A stretch of DNA of 19,482 nucleotides from Acidobacteriaceae bacterium (GTDB lineage Bacteria; Acidobacteriota; Terriglobia; Terriglobales; Acidobacteriaceae), in assembly GCA_027311125.1 (NCBI GenBank), contig DAICZO010000140.1, forward strand, positions 1 through 19,482. Direction: 5' to 3'. Each line of letters opens with the position of its first letter. Positions within the stretch are counted from its first letter, which is position 1. Below are positions 1 to 5,121 of this stretch, piece by piece. A program made the translations under genes and the position numbers. The notes below the pieces were generated by a model. It was not told the origin of the DNA and ran no database searches. It saw only the letters and a list, made by a program, of their open reading frames with translations.

Positions 1-319
1 CCTGGGCGAGGATCTCCACCTGGTCGAGCTGGGCGAGGAGTTGACCGGTTTTTACGTGGTCGTTGATATCGGTGTAGAGATTGGTGACGATTCCGGAGGC
101 CTTGGATTTGACTTCGACCTTGGTGATGGGCTGGACCTTGCCGGTGGCGACGACGGAGCGCGCGATGTCTCCACGCTCTGCTTTCGCGAGTTGGGAGGGT
201 TCGAGTTTGGCACTGCTGCCGCTGGCGGTGACGGCGATGCCGAGGATGACGGCAATGACCAGAACGATGACGCCGCCCCAGATCCAGAGTTTGCGTTTGC
301 TCTTACGTGTTGTAGCCAA
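1..319 (-). CDS. RND/MacA-type efflux periplasmic adaptor (membrane fusion protein), N-terminal part only
   Basis: The - strand reads a 106-residue N-terminus that continues past the left edge. A basic start (TRKSKRK) precedes one membrane segment at about residues 12-31. Then come ERGDIARSVVATGKVQP and VEVKSKASGIVTNLY, followed by DHVKTGQLLAQLD. This is the usual opening of HlyD/MacA-type adaptors: a beta-barrel strand, then the first half of the lipoyl domain. Such proteins sit in the inner membrane and bridge a transporter to an outer-membrane channel. I chose TTG at 319 as start because GGGAG lies 7 bases upstream and no ATG or GTG precedes it in frame nearby. The gene follows lexA by 181 bases on the same strand, so it may or may not share its transcript. 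Substrate and partner transporter cannot be seen. Confidence 0.82.
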   Translation of the reverse strand, partial: MATTRKSKRKLWIWGGVIVLVIAVILGIAVTASGSSAKLEPSQLAKAERGDIARSVVATGKVQPITKVEVKSKASGIVTNLYTDINDHVKTGQLLAQLDQVEILAQ

Positions 320-500
320 AGTGTGACTCCCGGGAGTGCTGTTGTGTGTGCTGCACTGTCCCGAAGTCTGGTTACGCAGAAAGTGTCAGTGCGGTTCCGT
401 GAATTGGTGAGGAAAGTTGAGGAGGGGTACGAAATGCAGCACAGCGCAGCTAACTGTTGGACGGATGTTGGGTTGCGTGGGGAGCGAAGTGGCCGGGAGT

Positions 501-1106
501 TCAGGCGTATTTACGCAGGACGCCGAGGACCTTGCCCTGGATGCTGACATTGGCGGCGGGCGCGTAGATGGGAGCCATCTCGGTATTGGAGGGCTGGAGG
601 CGGATCATGGAGCCCTCGCGATAGAAGCGCTTGAGGGTGGCGTCGGCGCCGTCGATAAGGGCGACGATAATCTCTCCCTCGCGGGCGGTGTGGGTGCGTT
701 CGACGAGGACGTAGTCTCCGGAGACGATGTGCTCGTCGCGCATGGAGTCGCCACGGACTTCGAGTGCGAAGACTTCGCGGTTGCCGATGATATCGGACAG
801 CGAGATGCTCTCGGCGGTCTCGATGGCCTCGACGGGCTGTCCGGCGGCGATGCGTCCCAGCAGCGGCAGGCGGTCAGCACCTTTTTTGCTGGAGCGGGCT
901 GGCAGGACGTCGATCGAGCGACTGCGATTGTGGGCGCGCTGCAGCAGACCTTTATTTTGCAGGTTGGTGATGTGCTTATGGACGGTGGCGAGGGAGCTGA
1001 GGCCAAGGCCAGCGGCGATCTCTTCGTAGGAAGGGGAGTAGCCGTTCTTCTGCGTAAAGCCGGAGAGGAAGTCGATGACCTCTTTTTGCCGTCGTGTGAT
1101 AGCCAT
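501..1106 (-). CDS. lexA: LexA repressor, SOS regulator and self-cleaving serine protease
   Basis: The 201-residue protein has the full LexA plan. Residues 1-65 form a winged helix-turn-helix (RRQKEVIDFL, SPSYEEIAAGLGL, TVHKHITNLQNKGLL). The autocleavage Ala-Gly is at A88-G89 (GRIAAGQP). The C-terminal S24 peptidase domain carries the catalytic serine S121 in GDSM and the catalytic lysine K159 in ATLKRF. In the family, RecA filaments on single-stranded DNA trigger self-cleavage and release SOS genes. Length matches the family (about 200). The start ATG at 1106 has no convincing ribosome-binding site, which fits the leaderless promoter described separately. It is divergent from the response-regulator operon that begins at 1363. 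Identity is essentially certain; the regulon is not visible here. Confidence 0.97.
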   Translation of the reverse strand: MAITRRQKEVIDFLSGFTQKNGYSPSYEEIAAGLGLSSLATVHKHITNLQNKGLLQRAHNRSRSIDVLPARSSKKGADRLPLLGRIAAGQPVEAIETAESISLSDIIGNREVFALEVRGDSMRDEHIVSGDYVLVERTHTAREGEIIVALIDGADATLKRFYREGSMIRLQPSNTEMAPIYAPAANVSIQGKVLGVLRKYA

Positions 1107-1146
1107 GGTCGGATTGTAGCGAATAAAAGGCGAACTGGGGAAGTTC
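1107..1146 (-). promoter_or_regulatory. lexA promoter with probable LexA operator; transcript possibly leaderless
   Basis: On the - strand, TACAAT (1118 to 1113) is a 5/6 match to the sigma-70 -10 box and is followed by only six bases (CCGACC) before the lexA ATG. Transcription starting about 7 bases after the -10 would begin at or next to the A of the ATG. Just upstream lies a perfect inverted repeat GAACT-N5-AGTTC at 1132-1146. This would cover the -35 to spacer region and is well placed for autorepression. No good -35 hexamer is visible. The palindrome resembles GAAC/GTTC-type LexA boxes of other phyla in sequence but not exactly in spacing, so the operator call is inference. Confidence 0.5.
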
Positions 1147-1196
1147 TTTTTTGGACCTCAAGGTTATGAGCTGGGTACGGGTGGGGGGCGGCGAGG

Positions 1197-1224
1197 AATT
1201 CCCGATTTGGAATTGGTGTTGGAA
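1197..1224 (+). repeat. Short inverted and direct repeats upstream of the response-regulator gene
   Basis: AATTCC (1197-1202) and GGAATT (1209-1214) form an inverted repeat around six bases. Overlapping it, TTGGAA (1207-1212), TTGGTG (1213-1218) and TTGGAA (1219-1224) run in tandem. This lies in the 256-base gap between divergent lexA and the OmpR-type regulator. OmpR-family regulators usually bind tandem direct repeats, so this could be an autoregulatory site. No clear promoter hexamers were found next to it. Confidence 0.25.
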
Positions 1225-1362
1225 CACTCTCACCTTTTCGCTTGCTTGCTCCTAATGGATGACCCAAGGTAATACCACGACACCGCAGCGGTAACTTCCG
1301 GATGGTTCCCGGGGACTGAACTGTAGTGAAGAGAGACTGGCGAAGAGAGACGAGGATGACAC

Positions 1363-2121
1363 ATGCAGGTTTTGATTATTGAAGATGATGCTGCGTTGGG
1401 ATTGTTTCTGCAAAAGGGCCTGACGCTGGAGGGCCACGATGTGAGTTGGGTGGGGGATGGCGAGGCTGGGCTGCGGCAGGCGCAGGCGAATCAGCCGGAT
1501 TTGATTGTGCTGGATCTGAGTCTTCCGCGGAAAGATGGAATAGAGGTGCTGGAGGAGATGCGCGGTCGCCTGGATGGCACGGCGGTGCTGGTGCTGACGG
1601 GGCGGAGCAAGGTGGAGGAGCGGGTGCGGTGTCTGAACCTGGGCGCGGATGATTGCCTGCTGAAGCCGTTCAGCTTTCATGAGTTGACGGCGCGCTGCCG
1701 TGCGCTGCTGCGACGGAGGGAGATGTATGCCGATCCAGTGTTGCGGCATGGAGTGGTGGAGATGAACCGGATGGAGCGTACGGTTCGGCGGAGTGGGCAG
1801 ATGGTGGAGTTGACGGTGAAGGAGTTTAGCCTGCTGGAGTTTCTGATGCAGCGGCGGGGTCGGTGCTGCAGCAGGAGCGAGTTGCTGCGGGAGGTTTGGC
1901 AGATGTCTCCGGATGCGGGGACGAATGTGGTGGACGTGTACATCAACTACCTGCGGCGGAAGCTGGGCGCAGCGTTGCCGAAGGGCGAGGTGAGCTACCA
2001 GGTGATTGAGACCGTGCGGGGTGAAGGCTACCAGATGGGTGGGGTAAAGATGCTGAGCAATAACAGCTATGGGTACAGGGCGCTGGACGGATACTCCGAT
2101 GCTGCGCTGGTGCAGGCCTGA
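1363..2121 (+). CDS. OmpR/PhoB-family DNA-binding response regulator
   Basis: This 252-residue protein has a complete receiver domain at about 1-120. It shows the acidic pair D8/D9, phospho-acceptor D51 (VLDLSLP), switch T79 (VLVLTGR) and K101 (LLKPF). A winged-helix DNA-binding domain follows at about 135-232 (ELTVKEFSLLEFLMQRRG, then NVVDVYINYLRRKL and VRGEGYQM). All residues needed for phosphorylation are present. A 20-residue tail after the wing is unrecognised. The gene opens a three-gene unit: the next reading frame starts immediately after its stop, with a sigma-54 activator third. Start ATG 1363 has a modest GAGG upstream. Its sensor kinase is not encoded nearby as a full-length protein. 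Its targets cannot be seen; flagellar or autoregulatory roles are inference from position. Confidence 0.9.
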   Translation: MQVLIIEDDAALGLFLQKGLTLEGHDVSWVGDGEAGLRQAQANQPDLIVLDLSLPRKDGIEVLEEMRGRLDGTAVLVLTGRSKVEERVRCLNLGADDCLLKPFSFHELTARCRALLRRREMYADPVLRHGVVEMNRMERTVRRSGQMVELTVKEFSLLEFLMQRRGRCCSRSELLREVWQMSPDAGTNVVDVYINYLRRKLGAALPKGEVSYQVIETVRGEGYQMGGVKMLSNNSYGYRALDGYSDAALVQA

Positions 2122-2124
2122 GTG

Positions 2125-2391
2125 ATGGATAGTGCGAGCGGGTCAAATGATGTAGTGGCCAAGATGGACCATGTGCTGCATGAGATGTGCCAGCCGCTCA
2201 CGGTGCTGCGCTGTCGTCTGGAGTTGGGGATGCTGCGCGACGAACCGGAGGCGATGCGCGAGGCAGTGCAGGCGGGACTGCATGAGTGTCTTCGCCTGAA
2301 TGGTGCGGTGGAGTCGATGCGGGATGTGGTTCGGCAGGCGATGTTGGTGCAGGATGCGGTGCAACCAGATGGACGGGAGAGAGTGAGTTGA
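2125..2391 (+). CDS. Stand-alone histidine-kinase DHp (HisKA-like) domain protein without ATPase domain
   Basis: The 88-residue protein reads mostly as two amphipathic helices. The first carries an H-box-like motif, HEMCQPLTVLR, with the candidate phospho-histidine at residue 19 counted from ATG 2125. In sensor kinases the equivalent HELxQPLT stretch marks the dimerisation and phosphotransfer helix. The second helix (about 45-75, AVQAGLHECLRLNGAVESMRD) fits the return helix of the hairpin. No N, G1, F or G2 boxes of a HATPase_c domain follow, so it cannot autophosphorylate alone. It begins directly after the response-regulator stop (GTG 2122 or ATG 2125) and ends two bases before the sigma-54 activator ATG, implying coupled translation. 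It could be a phosphotransfer protein (Spo0B-like idea), a phosphatase/dimeriser, or a remnant of a FleS/FlgS-type kinase. Confidence 0.6.
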   Translation: MDSASGSNDVVAKMDHVLHEMCQPLTVLRCRLELGMLRDEPEAMREAVQAGLHECLRLNGAVESMRDVVRQAMLVQDAVQPDGRERVS

Positions 2392-2393
2392 GG

Positions 2394-3695
2394 ATGAGTG
2401 GAATGGCGAGTGCGGGTGTGTTGGATATGGTTGCGGCACGGACGGTGGTGCTGGCGAGTGCGGATGCTGGACTGCGAGAGCGGCTGCGGCGAGTGTTGCT
2501 GGGACTGCGTTGGCAGGTACGGGAGGCGGTAGGTGGGGCCGAGGCCATGGCGTTTCTGGAAGATCGTCGAGCGGAGGCGTTGCTGGTGGATAGCTGGCTG
2601 CCGGACCTGGAGGTGGGCGAGTTTGCGGGACAGATGCGGTTGTTGTATCCGGGGATGGAGTTGCTGCGGGTGGACGGCGTGATGGAGACAGGCGGGGCGA
2701 GGAGTCCGCGGCGAAATGAGTTGTTGCATGCGCTGCGAGAGGCCCAAGATGTGCCGATGGGCTCGACGTCGGCGATGAATGATACGGCGGTATGGGCGGC
2801 GGCTCCGGCGGTGGTACCGTCAGGCGGTGTGAACGGCGCGGCGTGGGGCGTGGGGGATTCGCGGGTGGAGCAGATTGGGTTGCGAGAGAGTGCCGTGGCG
2901 AGAGCCGGAGGTGCTGGGGCCCAGTTGAGCGTGACGCTGCCGGAGATGGTGGGGACGAGCAGCCGAATGCTGGAGTTGGGGAGGATGATTCGGCTGGTGG
3001 CACCGCGCTCAACGACGGTGCTGATTGAGGGTGAGACGGGAGCAGGGAAGGAGGTGGTGGCGCGTGCGCTGCATCGCCTTAGCAACCGCTCGGCAAAGGC
3101 GTTTGCGGTGTTGAACTGCGCGGCAATACCGGAGACGCTGCTGGAGGCAGAGTTGTTTGGACATACACGCGGTGCATTTACCGGAGCGGTGCAGTCGCGG
3201 ACAGGCAGGATTGAAGCGGCGCACGGCGGCACACTGTTTCTGGATGAGATTGGTGAGATGCCGCTGGCTCTGCAGGCGAAGATGCTGCGGTTTTTGGAGA
3301 GTGGTGAGTTGCAGCGCGTGGGTGACAACGAGACGGTGCGCGTGGATGTGCGGGTGATTGCTGCGACGCATCAACCACTGGAGCAACGCGCAGAGGAGCG
3401 GACGTTTCGTTTGGATCTGTATCACCGGTTAGCGGTGTTTCCGGTGGAGGTGCCGGCGCTGCGGATGCGAACGGAAGATATCGCGCTGCTGGCGGAGCAC
3501 TTTTTGGAACAGATGGGACTGGAGATGCCGCGTAAGCAGTTGGCGGCGGAGGCGATGCCGCTGTTGCAGGAGTATCCGTGGCCGGGGAATGTTCGCGAGT
3601 TGATGCATGTGCTGGAGCGCGGTGCGATTTTGTGTGGAGAGCAGCCAGAGATTGGTGTGAACCATATACGGTTTCGGAGGGTGACGCAGAGCTGA
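2394..3695 (+). CDS. Sigma-54-dependent activator (FlgR/FlrC-like) with degenerate receiver and no DNA-binding domain
   Basis: Counted from ATG 2394, this 433-residue protein has three parts. Residues 15-117 resemble a receiver: D66 (LLVDSWLPD) is at the phospho-acceptor position, but the acidic pair is reduced to SAD and the conserved Thr/Ser and Lys are not evident. After a linker rich in Ala, Gly and Val comes an AAA+ sigma-54 interaction domain at about 184-410: Walker A GETGAGKE (213-220), GAFTGA loop (260-265), Walker B GGTLFLDE (278-285), arginine region FRLDLYHRL and WPGNVREL (396-403). The protein stops about 30 residues later, where NtrC-type proteins would carry a Fis-type helix-turn-helix. 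Helicobacter FlgR similarly lacks that domain. It should activate sigma-54 RNA polymerase at flagellar promoters. ATG 2403 is an alternative start with a better-spaced AGGA. Confidence 0.9.
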   Translation: MSGMASAGVLDMVAARTVVLASADAGLRERLRRVLLGLRWQVREAVGGAEAMAFLEDRRAEALLVDSWLPDLEVGEFAGQMRLLYPGMELLRVDGVMETGGARSPRRNELLHALREAQDVPMGSTSAMNDTAVWAAAPAVVPSGGVNGAAWGVGDSRVEQIGLRESAVARAGGAGAQLSVTLPEMVGTSSRMLELGRMIRLVAPRSTTVLIEGETGAGKEVVARALHRLSNRSAKAFAVLNCAAIPETLLEAELFGHTRGAFTGAVQSRTGRIEAAHGGTLFLDEIGEMPLALQAKMLRFLESGELQRVGDNETVRVDVRVIAATHQPLEQRAEERTFRLDLYHRLAVFPVEVPALRMRTEDIALLAEHFLEQMGLEMPRKQLAAEAMPLLQEYPWPGNVRELMHVLERGAILCGEQPEIGVNHIRFRRVTQS

Positions 3696-3763
3696 ATAAG
3701 GTCGGCTGTGCTGAGGTTGCGTACGGCTGATATGGATGCAGGCATGCATGGTTGACTTCTAAG

Positions 3764-3792
3764 AGCGCTCTCACCTGAGGGCGCTTTTGTTT
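3764..3792 (+). terminator. Rho-independent terminator after the regulatory operon
   Basis: AGCGCTCTC (3764-3772) and GAGGGCGCT (3777-3785) form a 9-bp stem with one G-T wobble and an ACCT loop, followed by TTTTGTTT. It lies 68 bases after the sigma-54 activator stop and should separate the regulatory genes from the flagellar operon. Its T tract touches the -24 element of the next promoter. Confidence 0.88.
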
Positions 3793-3807
3793 GGCCGTTG
3801 GACTGCA
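3791..3807 (+). promoter_or_regulatory. Sigma-54 (-24/-12) promoter candidate for the flgB operon
   Basis: TTGGCCGTTGGACTGCA has the invariant GG (3793-3794) and GC (3805-3806) separated by exactly ten bases. It agrees with the -24/-12 consensus YTGGCACG-N4-TTGCW at 9 of 13 defined positions. The predicted start is near 3818, just ahead of GGAGG at 3822-3826 and the flgB ATG at 3834. It directly follows the terminator and a gene for a sigma-54 activator, which supports it. GG-N10-GC alone is common in GC-rich DNA, so context carries much of the weight. Confidence 0.65.
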
Positions 3808-3833
3808 TGGTTGGAGTGCGTGGAGGTAGCGCG

Positions 3834-4190
3834 ATGCAGGTGATGTCAGGAACGAGTGAGGCTCTCAATCGATATCTGGATTTGACCAGCGATCAGATGA
3901 AGTTGACAGCGGCAAATATGGCGAACGTGGATACGCCGGGGTATCGGACGCAGGGGTTCGACTTTGAGCAGGAGTTGACCAAGCAGATGAGCGGGAGCGC
4001 AGGAGATACGACCTCGCCTACGGTGCAGGAGGTGGATGGCCTGGTGGCTCGGCCGGATGGGAACAATGTGTCCATGGACCGTGAGGGGATGCAGTTGGCT
4101 AAGAGCCAGTTGCAGTTTCGGCTAGGGGTGGAGTTGATGAAACATCAGTTTGCGAATGTGATGAGCGCCATCCACGCGGAGGCAAAGTAG
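3834..4190 (+). CDS. flgB: Flagellar proximal rod protein FlgB
   Basis: This 118-residue protein matches FlgB throughout. The rod/hook-family N-terminal motif is LTAANMANVDTPGYRTQGFDFEQEL (given here in pieces: LTAANMANVDTPGYR, then GFDFEQEL). The C-terminal helix ends QFRLGVELMKHQFANVMSAI. FlgB is exported by the flagellar type III system and forms part of the proximal rod between the MS ring and distal rod. I chose ATG 3834 because GGAGG lies 7 bases upstream. An in-frame TTG at 3798 would overlap the predicted promoter. It is the first gene of the long flagellar operon, and flgC starts three bases after its stop. Confidence 0.94.
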   Translation: MQVMSGTSEALNRYLDLTSDQMKLTAANMANVDTPGYRTQGFDFEQELTKQMSGSAGDTTSPTVQEVDGLVARPDGNNVSMDREGMQLAKSQLQFRLGVELMKHQFANVMSAIHAEAK

Positions 4191-4193
4191 AGG

Positions 4194-4718
4194 ATGAACT
4201 TATTTGGCGTGATGGATGTGAGTGCGTCGGCGCTGAAGGCGGAGCGGGTGCGGGCCGAGGTGGTGGCGTCGAATATGGCGAACTCGGAGACGACACAGAC
4301 GCCCGAGGGCGGGCCGTACCAGCGGCATCATGTGGTGTTTCAGGCTGCGGGCGGCGGAAGCTTTGGTCAGACGATGGCAGGGCAGATGTTGGGGCAGGGA
4401 AGTATGGCCGGTTTTGGAGATGCTGGTGGCGTGGGGTTGCCTATGCCAAACGTACTGGCGGGCGGTATGACGGATGCGACCGTGGCACCGGGCGGCGTAG
4501 CTGTGACGAGCGTGATCAGCGATGCGAGCGAGCCTTTGCGGAGATACGAGCCGGATCATCCGGATGCTGGACCGGATGGCTACGTTGCGTATCCGGACAT
4601 CAATCCGCTGACAGAGATGGTGGATCTGATGGGTGCAACTCGCGCGTACGGGATGAATGCATCGGCAGTGCAGGCGGAGAAGGGCATGGTTACTTCGTCA
4701 CTGGATTTGCTGAAGTAG
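4194..4718 (+). CDS. flgC: Flagellar rod protein FlgC, with a Gly/Met-rich insertion
   Basis: The N-terminus (MDVSASALKAERVRAEVVASNMANSETT) is the rod-family signature in two runs, VSASALKAERVRAE and VVASNMANSETT. The C-terminus (GYVAYPDINPLTEMVDLM, then ATRAYGMNASAVQAEKGM) is clear FlgC. At 174 residues it is longer than the usual 130-150. The excess lies at about residues 51-95, a low-complexity Gly/Met/Gln/Ala stretch between the conserved ends. FlgC is secreted and assembles into the proximal rod with FlgB and FliE. It starts three bases after flgB with AGAGG just upstream of the ATG. Identity is secure; the function of the insertion is unknown. Confidence 0.94.
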   Translation: MNLFGVMDVSASALKAERVRAEVVASNMANSETTQTPEGGPYQRHHVVFQAAGGGSFGQTMAGQMLGQGSMAGFGDAGGVGLPMPNVLAGGMTDATVAPGGVAVTSVISDASEPLRRYEPDHPDAGPDGYVAYPDINPLTEMVDLMGATRAYGMNASAVQAEKGMVTSSLDLLK

Positions 4719-4755
4719 TGGTTGAGAGAGCTGCAAGGAAGGTAGAGAGAGTGCG

Positions 4756-5058
4756 ATGACGAGCTTAGGTGTATTGGCAGGAACAGCGAGTACCTTGCCA
4801 AGTGCGGCAACTGTGGTGAGTGGATCGAGCGGGGCGAGTAGTCCGTTTGGAGGGATGATGCAGGCGATGATGCAGCAGACGAGTGCGCTGGACCAGCAGG
4901 CGGCACAGGCGGTGACGGGATTGATCAGCGGTCAGGGCGTGGAGATCCATGATGCGATGATCGCGACACAGAAGGCCGACATGGCGTTTGAGCTGGCGCT
5001 GCAGGTGAGGAACAAGGCCGTAGGAGCTTATCTACAAATGATGAATATGCAGTTCTGA
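4756..5058 (+). CDS. fliE: Flagellar hook-basal body complex protein FliE
   Basis: The 100-residue protein ends with the FliE core: EIHDAMIATQKADMAFELAL followed by QVRNKAVGAYLQMMNMQF. The first 45 residues are Ser/Thr/Gly-rich and then Met/Gln-rich, as in other FliE proteins. FliE joins the MS ring to the rod and is the first rod-type substrate exported. It sits between flgC (37-base gap) and fliF (63-base gap), the standard flgB-flgC-fliE-fliF order. GAGAGAG ahead of the ATG can serve as ribosome-binding site. Confidence 0.95.
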   Translation: MTSLGVLAGTASTLPSAATVVSGSSGASSPFGGMMQAMMQQTSALDQQAAQAVTGLISGQGVEIHDAMIATQKADMAFELALQVRNKAVGAYLQMMNMQF

Positions 5059-5121
5059 GCTGCGCGTATTGCTTGATGGTGAGATGCGGCGGTGTAGGCA
5101 ACCAAGGGGTGAGTGGAGTCG

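Noticed and set aside
320..500. Possible terminator or promoter between lexA and the adaptor gene
   Set aside because: No stable stem with a T run and no convincing -35/-10 pair was seen on the - strand.
41..547. A 168-codon + strand frame at the left edge
   Set aside because: It is antisense to the adaptor gene and crosses a gene boundary; its Gly/Asp-rich composition is typical of a shadow frame.
417..1169. A 250-codon + strand open frame opposite lexA
   Set aside because: It is the antisense shadow of a certain lexA gene, with low-complexity Gly/Asp/Val composition and no ribosome-binding site or family resemblance.
2143..3328. Long - strand open frames (up to 376 codons) opposite the sigma-54 activator
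   Set aside because: They are Ser/Pro/Arg/His-rich shadows caused by codon bias in GC-rich DNA; the + strand protein has clear domains.
3798..3833. Upstream TTG 3798 as the flgB start
   Set aside because: It would overlap the promoter candidate and lacks a ribosome-binding site, whereas ATG 3834 has GGAGG at ideal spacing and matches the FlgB N-terminus.
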